From positions 62,001 to 126,000 of the forward strand of contig JAFZZY010000047.1 of NCBI GenBank assembly GCA_017615545.1: a stretch of DNA of 64,000 nt, in the 5' to 3' direction. The stretch comes from Lachnospiraceae bacterium. Its GTDB lineage: Bacteria; Bacillota; Clostridia; Lachnospirales; Lachnospiraceae. The notes under the pieces were generated by a model. It had not been told where the DNA came from, searched no databases, and saw nothing but the letters and a program-made list of their open reading frames with translations. Each line of letters begins with the position of its first letter. Positions within the stretch are counted from its first letter, which is position 1. This document shows positions 38,112 to 46,379 of the stretch, one piece after another. The position numbers were made by a program, and so were the translations under genes.

Positions 38112-39494
38112 TTACTTATTCTGCAGATATTCGTGGATACCTCGTGCGCCTGCGCGTCCGGCTTCCATAGCCAGGATAACGGTCGCTGCGCCGGTTACGG
38201 CATCACCGCCGGCAAATACGCCGGGCTTCGATGTCTGTCCGTTCTCCTCGGAAGCGATGATGCACTTCCATTTGCTGGTCTCCAGACCTTCGGTCGTAGA
38301 AGAGATCAGCGGGTTCGGAGAGGTACCGAGGGACATGATGACGGTATCGACATCGAGTACGAACTCGGAATTCGGCTTAACGACGGGGCGTCTTCTTCCG
38401 GACTCATCCGGCTCGCCGAGCTCCATCTCCACACACTTCATGCCGGCAACCCAGCCCTTATCATCCACGAGGATCTCGGTCGGGTTCGTGAGGAGCTTAA
38501 AGATGATGCCCTCTTCCTTAGCATGATGTACTTCCTCGACACGGGCAGGAAGTTCTTCCTCACCGCGGCGATATACGATATATACTTCTGCGCCCAGACG
38601 AAGAGCGGTTCTCGCAGCATCCATCGCTACGTTTCCGCCGCCTACGACGGCTACCTTCTTACCGGCAGCGATCGGGGTCGCATAATCTTCTTTGAAAGCC
38701 TTCATCAGGTTGCTGCGGGTCAGGTACTCATTGGCCGAAAATACGCCGTTCGCCTGCTCACCGGGGATACCCATGAACTTCGGAAGGCCTGCGCCGGAAC
38801 CGATGAATACAGCCTCATAACCATCCGCCATCAATTCGTCGATGGTGATGGACTTGCCGATGATCGCGTTGCAAACGATTTCGACACCGAGTGCTCTTAC
38901 GTTGTCGATCTCCTTCTGAACGACAGCGCTCTTCGGAAGACGGAACTCCGGGATACCGTAGGTCAAAACGCCTCCCGGCTCGTGGAGTGCTTCGAAGATC
39001 GTTACGGAATAACCGAGCTTCGCCAAGTCGCCTGCGCAGGACAGACCTGCAGGGCCGGAACCGATCACGGCTACCTTATGTCCGTTCATCTTCTCTGCCT
39101 TCTTCGGAACGATGCCATGCTCACGTGCCCAGTCAGCTACGAAACGCTCGAGCTTACCGATCGCAACGGGCTCACCCTTCACGCCACGGACACATTTGCC
39201 CTCACACTGGCACTCCTGCGGGCATACACGACCGCAGACTGCGGGCAATGAACTTGCCTCGCTGATCACATAGTAAGCGCCCTCGAAATCTCCCTCTTTG
39301 ATCTTCGCGATGAATTCGGGGATGTTGATCGCTACGGGGCAACCCTGCATACAACGAGCATTCTTACATCCGAGGCAGCGCTGTGCCTCTTCTACGGCTT
39401 CCTCGGCATTGTAGCCGTAGCAAACCTCTTCAAAGTTATGCGCACGGACCTTCGGATCCTGCTCGCGCACCGGTACTTTATGTAAAACGTCCAT
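38112..39494 (-). CDS. NfnB-like subunit of NADH-dependent ferredoxin:NADP+ oxidoreductase (glutamate synthase small-subunit family)
   Basis: 460 residues. N-terminal 4Fe-4S cysteines (CLGCKNARCMQGCP; CGRVCPQECQCEGKC), an FAD fold (VAVIGSGPAGLSCAGDLAKL) and an NAD(P)H fold (VAVVGGGNVAMDAARTALRL). This family is often labelled gltD, but the partner overlapping by one base (TAATG) is an NfnA-like flavoprotein, which points to NfnAB: coupling of NADH and reduced ferredoxin to NADP+ reduction by flavin bifurcation. No glutamate synthase large subunit is present. Confidence 0.85.
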   Translation of the reverse strand: MDVLHKVPVREQDPKVRAHNFEEVCYGYNAEEAVEEAQRCLGCKNARCMQGCPVAINIPEFIAKIKEGDFEGAYYVISEASSLPAVCGRVCPQECQCEGKCVRGVKGEPVAIGKLERFVADWAREHGIVPKKAEKMNGHKVAVIGSGPAGLSCAGDLAKLGYSVTIFEALHEPGGVLTYGIPEFRLPKSAVVQKEIDNVRALGVEIVCNAIIGKSITIDELMADGYEAVFIGSGAGLPKFMGIPGEQANGVFSANEYLTRSNLMKAFKEDYATPIAAGKKVAVVGGGNVAMDAARTALRLGAEVYIVYRRGEEELPARVEEVHHAKEEGIIFKLLTNPTEILVDDKGWVAGMKCVEMELGEPDESGRRRPVVKPNSEFVLDVDTVIMSLGTSPNPLISSTTEGLETSKWKCIIASEENGQTSKPGVFAGGDAVTGAATVILAMEAGRAGARGIHEYLQNK

Positions 39495-40381
39495 TATTTG
39501 TCACCTCCGCAATTTCCGCATCCGCCGTGATGTGTGTCACCCTCTTTTGCAGCGAGGAACGCACGTCCCTCTTCGGTCTTATACATCGCGGAACGCTTCA
39601 TGGCTTCATCAAAATCGACCTTATGTCCGTCAAATTCCGGTCCGTCTACGCAGGCGAACTTCACCTGACCGTCAACCGTCAGACGACATGCGCCGCACAT
39701 ACCGGTTCCGTCGACCATGATCGGGTTCATGCTGACGATGGTCGGAATGCCGAGTTCCTTTGTAAGCTTACAAACGAACTTCATCATGATCATCGGTCCG
39801 ATCGCTACGCAGGCATCGTACTGCTTGCCTTCTGCTACCAGATCGGAAATGACCTGGGTAACCATGCCGTGACGGCCGTAAGTTCCGTCATCCGTAGTGA
39901 TGTAGAGATTCTCGGCAACTTCCGACATCTCCTTCTCCATGATCACGAGATCTTTCGTCTTCGCTCCGACGATGGCATCTGCGTGGAAGCCGTTCTCATG
40001 GAACCACTTCACCTGCGGATATACAGGCGCCGTTCCGAGACCGCCGGCCACGAATAATACCTTCTTTTTGGACAATGTTTCCGGATCCTCGCTGATGAAC
40101 TCGGATGCACGTCCGAGAGGTCCGACGATATCGGCAAATGCCTCGCCGGTCTTCAACTGCGCCATACGGAAAGAGGACGCTCCGACGACCTGAACGACCA
40201 GGGTAACGGTCTCTTTTTCTCTGTCATAATCACAGATGGTCAGCGGAATACGCTCGGACTTCTCATCGGTCTTAACGATAACGAACTGTCCGGGCAGGCA
40301 CTTTCTGGATACCAGAGGCGCCTTTACGTCAAATAGGTAAATGTTTTCTGCCAGCTTTTCGGCCCGCAAAATGTCATACAT
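39494..40381 (-). CDS. NfnA-like subunit (FAD/NADH-binding, 2Fe-2S)
   Basis: 295 residues from ATG 40381 (a TTG precedes it). A ferredoxin-reductase-type FAD domain (SERIPLTICDYD), an NAD domain (VLFVAGGLGTAPVYPQ) and a C-terminal 2Fe-2S loop (GTGMCGACRLTVDG, KFACVDGPEFDGHKVD) match NfnA and the related SudB. It forms the NADH-side subunit of the bifurcating transhydrogenase with the downstream gene. A palindromic hairpin (about 40405-40431) lies in its leader. Confidence 0.87.
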   Translation of the reverse strand: MYDILRAEKLAENIYLFDVKAPLVSRKCLPGQFVIVKTDEKSERIPLTICDYDREKETVTLVVQVVGASSFRMAQLKTGEAFADIVGPLGRASEFISEDPETLSKKKVLFVAGGLGTAPVYPQVKWFHENGFHADAIVGAKTKDLVIMEKEMSEVAENLYITTDDGTYGRHGMVTQVISDLVAEGKQYDACVAIGPMIMMKFVCKLTKELGIPTIVSMNPIMVDGTGMCGACRLTVDGQVKFACVDGPEFDGHKVDFDEAMKRSAMYKTEEGRAFLAAKEGDTHHGGCGNCGGDK

Positions 40382-40455
40382 CAATTTTTCCTCCGTCTTT
40401 CATCGTGACAGACCGGGATGTCCCGGCCTGTCCGTCATGAATTATTATCTTTATC

Positions 40456-41925
40456 TTATGCGATCTCAGGGAACAAAGCCTTTACCGCAGGGTAGATCTT
40501 CTTAAACTTCTGATAACGCTCTTCATACTTAGCAACAAGCTCAGGAGTCGGCTCAACAGTGTCGATCACCTTAACCAGCTTCGCTGCTGCATCCTCAACA
40601 GATGCGAACTCGCCGTTAGCAACTGCTGCCAACATGGCGCCGCCGTATGCAGGGCCCTCTTCGGATGCGATAACATCGACCTTGAGGTTCATGATGTTCG
40701 CGATCATCTTCTTCCACAGCGGGCTCTTTGCGCCGCCGCCGCAGATCTTGGTGCGCTCGATCTTGATGCCGAGGCTGCGTGCTACTTCGAGAGAATCACG
40801 AAGTGCGAAAGCAACGCCTTCCAGAACTGCCTGTGTCATATCTGCACGGGAGGTATCCATGGTCATACCGATGAAGCAACCTCTTGCGTTCGGATCGTTG
40901 TGAGGAGAACGCTCACCCATCAGGTACGGCAGGAAGTATACATGGTTCTCGCCGAGTTTTGTGATGTTCTTCTGCTCTTCAGCGTATGCGTCGGTTCCGA
41001 TGATGTCGTCCATCCACCACTTGTTGCAAGATGCAGCGGAAAGCATGCAGCCCATCAGGTGGTAAGCGCCGTCTGCATGTGCGAATGCGTGCAGAGCGTT
41101 GTTCTCATCCACGCCGAACTTCTTGCTGGAAATGAAGATGGTACCGCTCGTACCGAGGGAAATGTTGCAGTTTCCGTCGCCAACGGTTCCGGTTCCTACA
41201 GCTGCCGCAGCGTTGTCGCCTGCGCCTGCCACGATCTTAACGCTCGTGGAGAGGCCGAGCTCTGCAGCTACATCTGCCTTCAGGGTACCAACCGTCTCGT
41301 AACTCTCGAAGATCTTCGCCATCTGGGACTCTTTGATACCGCAGATGTCGAGCATCTCCTTCGACCAGCACTTATTCTTTACATCGAACAGAAGCATACC
41401 GGAAGCATCGGAAACGTCCGTGCAATGTACGCCGCTGAGCATGTAAGCGATATAATCCTTCGGAAGCATGATCTTTTCGATCTTTGCGAAATTCTCCGGC
41501 TCGTTGTTCTTCACCCAAAGTACCTTCGGTGCGGTGAAACCGGTGAAAGAGATATTAGCCGTGTACTCGGAAAGCTTATCCTTACCGATCACGTTGTTCA
41601 GGTAATCGCACTCCTTATAGGTACGACCGTCGTTCCACAGGATCGCAGGACGGATGACTTGGTCCTCCTTATCCAGGATTACCAGACCATGCATCTGACC
41701 GCCGAAGCTGATGCCTGCAACCTGGGACTTATCACACTCGCTGGTGAGTTCCTTGATACCTGCGATGGTCTCGCGATACCAATCCTCAGGATTCTGCTGT
41801 GACCAGCCTGCCTGCGGGAAATAGATAGGATATTCACGGGAAACGATCTTTTCGATTCCGCCTTTTTCATTCATAAGCAGCAGCTTGACTGCTGATGTTC
41901 CTAAATCGACACCGATATATAACAT
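40456..41925 (-). CDS. xylB: Xylulokinase
   Basis: 489 residues, FGGY family. IGVDLGTSAVKLLLM is the phosphate 1 loop; ISFGGQMHGLVILD is the xylulokinase-specific QMHG motif; catalytic Asp lies in LWNDGRT or AGAGDNAAAAVG; GGGAKSPLW closes the ATP site. It phosphorylates D-xylulose from xylose, which links to the xylan enzymes at the left end, though far away. Transcribed from its own promoter at 41976-42004. Confidence 0.95.
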   Translation of the reverse strand: MLYIGVDLGTSAVKLLLMNEKGGIEKIVSREYPIYFPQAGWSQQNPEDWYRETIAGIKELTSECDKSQVAGISFGGQMHGLVILDKEDQVIRPAILWNDGRTYKECDYLNNVIGKDKLSEYTANISFTGFTAPKVLWVKNNEPENFAKIEKIMLPKDYIAYMLSGVHCTDVSDASGMLLFDVKNKCWSKEMLDICGIKESQMAKIFESYETVGTLKADVAAELGLSTSVKIVAGAGDNAAAAVGTGTVGDGNCNISLGTSGTIFISSKKFGVDENNALHAFAHADGAYHLMGCMLSAASCNKWWMDDIIGTDAYAEEQKNITKLGENHVYFLPYLMGERSPHNDPNARGCFIGMTMDTSRADMTQAVLEGVAFALRDSLEVARSLGIKIERTKICGGGAKSPLWKKMIANIMNLKVDVIASEEGPAYGGAMLAAVANGEFASVEDAAAKLVKVIDTVEPTPELVAKYEERYQKFKKIYPAVKALFPEIA

Positions 41926-41975
41926 CTCATACCTCCGTTTTTTGTTCTCATTTTTGAGCGCAGTGCTCCTCTAAT

Positions 41976-42004
41976 ATCCTACACGATAAAGTATCAAAAA
42001 TCAA
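41976..42004 (-). promoter_or_regulatory. Promoter of xylB
   Basis: Minus-strand TTGATT (41999-42004), 17-nt spacer, TAGGAT (41976-41981). Divergent from the nitroreductase promoter 43 nt away. Confidence 0.6.
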
Positions 42005-42047
42005 GAAGAAATTTGAACGCGGATATGTGTACAACACCATTTTTTTC

Positions 42048-42076
42048 TTTACTATTTGCCGCTTTTATATTATACT
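42048..42076 (+). promoter_or_regulatory. Promoter of nitroreductase-pyrB
   Basis: TTTACT (42048-42053), 17-nt spacer, TATACT (42071-42076). Confidence 0.65.
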
Positions 42077-42128
42077 GTCAATGATAGTTCGATTGAAAAC
42101 GGACCATAAACAAGAAAGGAGCATATCT

Positions 42129-42671
42129 ATGAATACCCTGGAATGTATCAAAACACGTAGAAGTATTCGCGAGTACAACGGCAAGCCGGTCGACCGCAAA
42201 CTGATCGAGCAGGCGATCGAGGCCGCCTCTTACGCTCCCTCCTGGAAGAACACGCAGGTAACACGTTACATCGTGATCGACGACGAAGCGGTGAAGAACC
42301 GTATTGCCGATGAGTGCTGCTCTTCCAATCACAACGGAGGCATCATCAAGCAGGCTCCCGTACTCGTTGTCACAACGATGATCAAAGCACGCTCCGGCTA
42401 CGAGCGCGACGGTTCCTTCTCTACACCGAAGGGAAGCGGCTGGCAGATGTTCGACTGCGGTATCGCGACCCAGAGTTTCTGCCTCGCGGCGCACGAACTG
42501 GGCCTTTCCACTTTGATCATGGGCATATATGATACCGATAAGATCACCGAGATCCTTCAGATCCCGGAAACGCAGGAGGTTGCAGCGCTGATCAGCGTCG
42601 GCTACACCGACCTCACCGACGTGGAAGCACCGAAGCGTAAGACTTTGGAAGACCTGATCAAATACGTATAA
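42129..42671 (+). CDS. Nitroreductase family protein
   Basis: 180 residues from the ATG at 42129 (AAGGAG upstream). [20 protein letters not shown] and [17 protein letters not shown] are the FMN-site signatures; the C-terminus has [11 protein letters not shown]-dependent NAD(P)H oxidoreductase of unknown substrate. It shares only family-level similarity with the gene at 8888. pyrB begins 32 nt downstream, so the two are co-transcribed, perhaps linking flavin redox to pyrimidine synthesis only by position. Confidence 0.92.
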   Translation: MNTLECIKTRRSIREYNGKPVDRKLIEQAIEAASYAPSWKNTQVTRYIVIDDEAVKNRIADECCSSNHNGGIIKQAPVLVVTTMIKARSGYERDGSFSTPKGSGWQMFDCGIATQSFCLAAHELGLSTLIMGIYDTDKITEILQIPETQEVAALISVGYTDLTDVEAPKRKTLEDLIKYV

Positions 42672-42703
42672 AACTTCAAACAACTTCTATTAAGGAGTAT
42701 TCC

Positions 42704-43639
42704 ATGCAAATTCGACATTTTTTAAGTCCTTCGGATCTGTCGGAGGCAGAACTGGGCCGTCTGCTCACGTTAGCGGGCGAGATCATGGCTAACCCGGACG
42801 CTTACGCTCACCTCTGTGACCGCAAGAAGCTGGCTACCCTCTTCTACGAGCCGAGCACGCGCACCCGCCTCAGCTTCGAGGCAGCGATGCACAACCTCGG
42901 CGGCAGCGTCATCGGTTTCTCCGATGCATCGCAGAGTTCTGCAACGAAAGGCGAAAGCGTTTCCGACACCATCCGAATCATCAGCTGCTACGCCGACATT
43001 TGCGCCATGCGTCATCCGAAGGAAGGCGCGCCCATGGTCGCAGCCGGTAAATCCGGAATTCCCGTGATCAATGCAGGCGACGGCGGACACCAGCACCCGA
43101 CCCAGACATTGACCGATCTGCTCACGATCCGTGAGTTGAAGGGCCGTCTGGATCACCTGACCATCGGTATGTGCGGCGACCTGAAATTCGGCCGTACCGT
43201 TCATTCCCTGATCAACGCGATGATCGTCTACCCGAACGTATCCTTCGTCCTCATCTCGCCGAAGGAACTGCGCGTTCCGGACTACATTCGTAAGAACGTC
43301 CTCCAGGACAACAACATCCCGTTCGAGGAGGTCACCAACCTGGAAGAAGCTCTTCCGAAGCTCGACCTTCTGTACATGACCCGCGTTCAGCGTGAGCGTT
43401 TCTTCAACGAGGAAGAATACATCCGAATGAAGGACTCTTACATCCTGGACCGCAAGAAGATGGAACTGGCGCCGCAGGATATGCTCGTCATGCACCCTCT
43501 TCCCAGGGTCAATGAGATCTCCGTCGATGTCGACGACGATCCCCGTGCCGTTTACTTCAAGCAGGTTCAGTACGGCGTGTACGCACGCATGGCGCTGATC
43601 CTGATCCTTCTGGGACTCGACCCGGGTAAACCGCTGTAA
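42704..43639 (+). CDS. pyrB: Aspartate carbamoyltransferase catalytic subunit
   Basis: 311 residues. [20 protein letters not shown] is the carbamoyl-phosphate site; [23 protein letters not shown] and [12 protein letters not shown] follow, and the aspartate loop contains [11 protein letters not shown]. It condenses carbamoyl phosphate and aspartate, the committed step of UMP synthesis. The regulatory subunit pyrI is encoded 3.9 kb downstream rather than adjacent, so this is a class B (PyrI-associated) enzyme with separated genes. Confidence 0.97.
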   Translation: MQIRHFLSPSDLSEAELGRLLTLAGEIMANPDAYAHLCDRKKLATLFYEPSTRTRLSFEAAMHNLGGSVIGFSDASQSSATKGESVSDTIRIISCYADICAMRHPKEGAPMVAAGKSGIPVINAGDGGHQHPTQTLTDLLTIRELKGRLDHLTIGMCGDLKFGRTVHSLINAMIVYPNVSFVLISPKELRVPDYIRKNVLQDNNIPFEEVTNLEEALPKLDLLYMTRVQRERFFNEEEYIRMKDSYILDRKKMELAPQDMLVMHPLPRVNEISVDVDDDPRAVYFKQVQYGVYARMALILILLGLDPGKPL

Positions 43640-43659
43640 AAAAATTGCTATGATACAAA

Positions 43660-43699
43660 AACAGGCTCCGTTGATGCTATGCGCATCCCGGAGCCTGTT
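43660..43699 (+). terminator. Terminator of pyrB
   Basis: AACAGGCTCCG / CGGAGCCTGTT 11-bp stem, followed by ATTTTCT. Confidence 0.88.
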
Positions 43700-43744
43700 A
43701 TTTTCTACTCTTCATCTCGATTTCGAAACTTTTTTCGAAGGAAC

Positions 43745-43773
43745 TTGCCAAACTACCCCTTCCGTGCTATAAT
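43745..43773 (+). promoter_or_regulatory. Promoter of the C39-like peptidase leader RNA
   Basis: TTGCCA (43745-43750), 17-nt spacer, TATAAT (43768-43773). The predicted start near 43780 coincides with the first base of the P1 stem of the leader RNA. Confidence 0.8.
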
Positions 43774-43779
43774 TTATTG

Positions 43780-43943
43780 CGTGTGCAGCATGATCGAAAA
43801 ACAGCATATCCTACAAATCCATCTAGCTTAGCGTTTCCTTGATTCAACTGCTAAGCATATAATATGCTGTCGTGACGACCAAAATCACGAATAGGAGGGA
43901 ATAATTAAATGCACACGATTTAGCTACTCCCATGGCAGCTAAA
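43780..43943 (+). ncRNA. Structured leader RNA of unknown class (riboswitch-like or stand-alone ncRNA)
   Basis: All stems are perfect: P1 CGTGTGCA (43780-43787) with TGCACACG (43910-43917) closes a multi-branch region; P2 ACAGCATAT (43801) with ATATGCTGT (43862-43870) encloses P3 GCTTAGC (43826) with GCTAAGC (43850); P4 CGTGA / TCACG is 43871-43889; P5 TTTAGCT / AGCTAAA is 43919-43943. The P5 loop ACTCCC can pair with GGAGGG (43894-43899) as a pseudoknot. A tiny frame with a strong ribosome site (ATG at 43909, four codons) lies across P1. The C39 gene starts 64 nt after P5. I could not match it to a named riboswitch. Confidence 0.6.
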
Positions 43944-44006
43944 ACTCTAATATGAAAAGGGATCATTGATTCCCGATCAAAACAAGAAAAGAAAGGAAGT
44001 AAGAAA

Positions 44007-45302
44007 ATGTATCAAAAAACAAGAGGAAAAATGTTCACCCGCCTTAAGAAGGCTCTCGTCTTCGTTCTGGTCCTGGCTCTCATTCTGCCGACCATGCCCG
44101 TTTCCGTTCAGGCCGCAGAAGCAGTCTCAATTCCTGTGCCCTATATCAACCAGGGAAACTACAACACAAGTTTCTATAATAAAAACGGTAAATTAGTATA
44201 CAACAAAGACAAAACGCCAAAACCTGCCACAGTTAAGATCAGCGGCTGCGGAGCTGCAAGTAGTGCCATGGTCATCAGCTACTACTTAAATCTCAAAGGC
44301 TCGGTATTCAGCCCTGATATCCTATTTCAAAGAGCTATTGACCACGGAGACTATCAAGGTAATGGTCTCAATCATGCGGGTGTTTCTTACATCTGTTCTA
44401 CGGTCTCCGTTAATGTAACTTGGACTTCTTCCGTAAAAGAAGCGATCAGTGCTCTTAAGGAAAACCGCCCCGTTATAGCCAACGTTGGAGAGAGCGTATT
44501 CACTACTTGGAAGCATTATATTGTTCTGACCGGCTACAAGAAAGACAATAACGGAAATGAATATTTCCAGGTAAATGATCCTAATCATACCAAGTATAAC
44601 AGAACTTGGGTTTCCAAAAGCACAGTAACTAAAGCGATATTAAGCAGTGGCTACGGCATTACAAAATACTCTCCGATCAAAAGCGTGACAGCAGGCGCCT
44701 TCATGGCAAATCGAAAGCTGACTACCGGAAGTGCATGCAATATCTTCGGTTATGCTTATTCCAATACCAAACTCAAGGAAGTGACGGGCCAGATCCTGAA
44801 TTCTTCCGGCACTGAAGTTCAGGCTTATACAGTTTACCCCAATGCGAACTACTGTGATCTGAAGTCTTCCGATATCAATAAGTATTTGACATTCGGAAGT
44901 CTTGCTGCAGGAAGTTACAAGCTCAAGATCACTGCAAAAGACAGTAATGGCACCGTTACGAAGACCGTCGATTTCACGGTCACTGCTGCTGCCAAGTTGA
45001 CCGGTAGTGTCTCTATGGCTACCACATCGATCAAAAAAGGAAAAGCATGCAATATTTCAGGCACCATCAAATCTGGAAGTAAGATCACAAACGTAACAGG
45101 TAAGATCATCAACTCTTCCGGAAAGGCTGTACAAACTAAGAGCATTTCTCCGAACGCCACTTCGGTTAATCTGAAAACATCAGCGATCAACAAGAACCTG
45201 AAATTCGGAAAACTAGCAAAGGGAAAATATAAGCTTCAGATCACCGCAAAAGATGCGGCCGGAAACAACTTTAGCAAAACCATAAGTTTTACGGTAAAGT
45301 GA
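44007..45302 (+). CDS. Secreted C39-like cysteine peptidase with two repeats
   Basis: 431 residues with a signal peptide (basic start, hydrophobic LVLALILPTMP, cleavage near VQAAEA). The peptidase domain (about 38-220) has Cys in SGCGAASSAMVIS, His in WKHYIVLTGY and Asn/Asp in FQVNDPN, the C39_2 pattern. Two C-terminal repeats of about 100 residues (225-325, 330-431) share GSACNIFG/GKACNISG, VTGQILNSSG/VTGKIINSSG and SYKLKITAKD/KYKLQITAKD, like repeats found on secreted clostridial proteins. Target is unknown. Lower G+C than its neighbours and insertion between pyrB and pyrI hint at acquisition. Confidence 0.85.
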   Translation: MYQKTRGKMFTRLKKALVFVLVLALILPTMPVSVQAAEAVSIPVPYINQGNYNTSFYNKNGKLVYNKDKTPKPATVKISGCGAASSAMVISYYLNLKGSVFSPDILFQRAIDHGDYQGNGLNHAGVSYICSTVSVNVTWTSSVKEAISALKENRPVIANVGESVFTTWKHYIVLTGYKKDNNGNEYFQVNDPNHTKYNRTWVSKSTVTKAILSSGYGITKYSPIKSVTAGAFMANRKLTTGSACNIFGYAYSNTKLKEVTGQILNSSGTEVQAYTVYPNANYCDLKSSDINKYLTFGSLAAGSYKLKITAKDSNGTVTKTVDFTVTAAAKLTGSVSMATTSIKKGKACNISGTIKSGSKITNVTGKIINSSGKAVQTKSISPNATSVNLKTSAINKNLKFGKLAKGKYKLQITAKDAAGNNFSKTISFTVK

Positions 45303-45338
45303 CGCCATAGATCATCCGTATCATAACTAACAAAAAAA

Positions 45339-45370
45339 CACCCGATCTCGACATCTGCAGAGACCGGGTG
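45339..45370 (+). terminator. Terminator of the C39-like peptidase gene
   Basis: CACCCG-ATCTC / GAGAC-CGGGTG stem followed by CTTTTTG; the preceding A run makes it potentially bidirectional. Confidence 0.8.
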
Positions 45371-45378
45371 CTTTTTGA

Positions 45379-45555
45379 TCAGCAACTATAATACATCTTC
45401 TTATAGGCTGATTTTGCAATTATTCCTGATGTCATAAATAAGAAGCCTGAAAGCAACAACGTATAAAAGTCGGCTTCCGGAGTAATAATATTACCTGTTC
45501 CACTGATATTCAGTTTTTCCTGTATCTCAAAGTACTTGATTATCAGTTCAGCCTT
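45379..45555 (-). pseudogene. Possible C-terminal gene remnant or unstarted small membrane peptide
   Basis: An open minus-strand frame of 58 codons without a good start encodes KAELIIKYFEIQEKL..., then a hydrophobic helix FYTLLLSGFLFMTSGIIA and basic end KSAYKKMYYSC. It looks like the membrane anchor tail of a longer surface protein. No upstream part is present; the aquaporin gene ends 43 nt upstream. Confidence 0.3.
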
Positions 45556-45598
45556 TTACAGCTCTATATCTCAACTCTAAACTTATCTTCTTATCTTC

Positions 45599-46282
45599 TT
45601 ACTTCTTCTTACTCGTACTCTTATTCTCCGAAGGCGCTCCAAGGAACATCCAGCAAAGAGCGGCCAATGCACCGCCGACCAGCGGAGCTACGATAAATAC
45701 CCATACATCTGCCAAAGCGTCGCCGCCAACAAACAAAGCGGGACCGAAGCTTCTCGCAGGGTTAACGCTCGTTCCGGTAAATCCGATACCAAGAAGGTGT
45801 ACCATGGTAAGGGAAAGGCCGATCACGACGCCGGCTACCGATGAATTTTCGGTCTTGGAAGTAACTCCAAGGATTGCAAGTACAAATACAAATGTAAGGA
45901 TGATCTCAATGATCAGGGACTTAACAACATCCGCATCGTAAAGAGCGTTCTGTCCCAATGCTTTATTGCTTCCAAGCATGAAATACAAAATGCCTGCTCC
46001 GATGATCGCGCCTACGAACTGGGCTACGATATAGCCGCAGAAATCCTTAACGTCCATCTTCTTGGAGATCAACATCGCGAAAGAAACTGCCGGGTTGATA
46101 TGACAGCCGGAAACATTACCGATGGAGTAAGCCATCGCAACGATTACAAGTCCGAACGAGATCGCCGTTGCAAGATAGCCCGCAGAGGTGCCGCATCCGA
46201 CTACTGCCGCGGTTCCACAGGCAAACAAAACCAAAACAAAAGTGCCAATACATTCTGCTACATACTTCTTCATTGCTTCCAT
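45599..46282 (-). CDS. Aquaporin Z-like MIP channel
   Basis: 227 residues, six membrane helices and two half-helices. The NPA motifs are HINPAVSFA and SVNPARSFGPAL. Residues GTFVLVLFACGTAAV open the first helix. Selectivity residues suggest a water-type rather than glycerol channel. C-terminus is Ser/Lys-rich (ENKSTSKKK). Equilibrates water across the membrane. Monocistronic. Confidence 0.93.
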   Translation of the reverse strand: MEAMKKYVAECIGTFVLVLFACGTAAVVGCGTSAGYLATAISFGLVIVAMAYSIGNVSGCHINPAVSFAMLISKKMDVKDFCGYIVAQFVGAIIGAGILYFMLGSNKALGQNALYDADVVKSLIIEIILTFVFVLAILGVTSKTENSSVAGVVIGLSLTMVHLLGIGFTGTSVNPARSFGPALFVGGDALADVWVFIVAPLVGGALAALCWMFLGAPSENKSTSKKK

Positions 46283-46379
46283 AGTATTCCTCCTAACCTT
46301 AGAAAGCTTTTCGCATTTTTTAACCGATCACGGGCATAGCCCAACTACACCTGAATCATAGCACAAATCACATCGGAAA

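Noticed and set aside
38112-39494. Calling this gene gltD (glutamate synthase small subunit)
   Set aside because: The overlapping partner is an NfnA-like flavoprotein and no gltB is present, so NfnB fits better.
40405-40431. Hairpin GACAGGCCGGGA...TCCCGGTCTGTC between xylB and nfnA as a terminator
   Set aside because: No T run follows on the minus strand, so I did not list it as a terminator; it may be a leader hairpin or weak operator.
43909-43923. Four-codon frame MHTI with a strong AGGAGGG site inside the structured leader
   Set aside because: Too short to call as a gene; recorded within the leader RNA because it overlaps stem P1. It may still be a real leader peptide.
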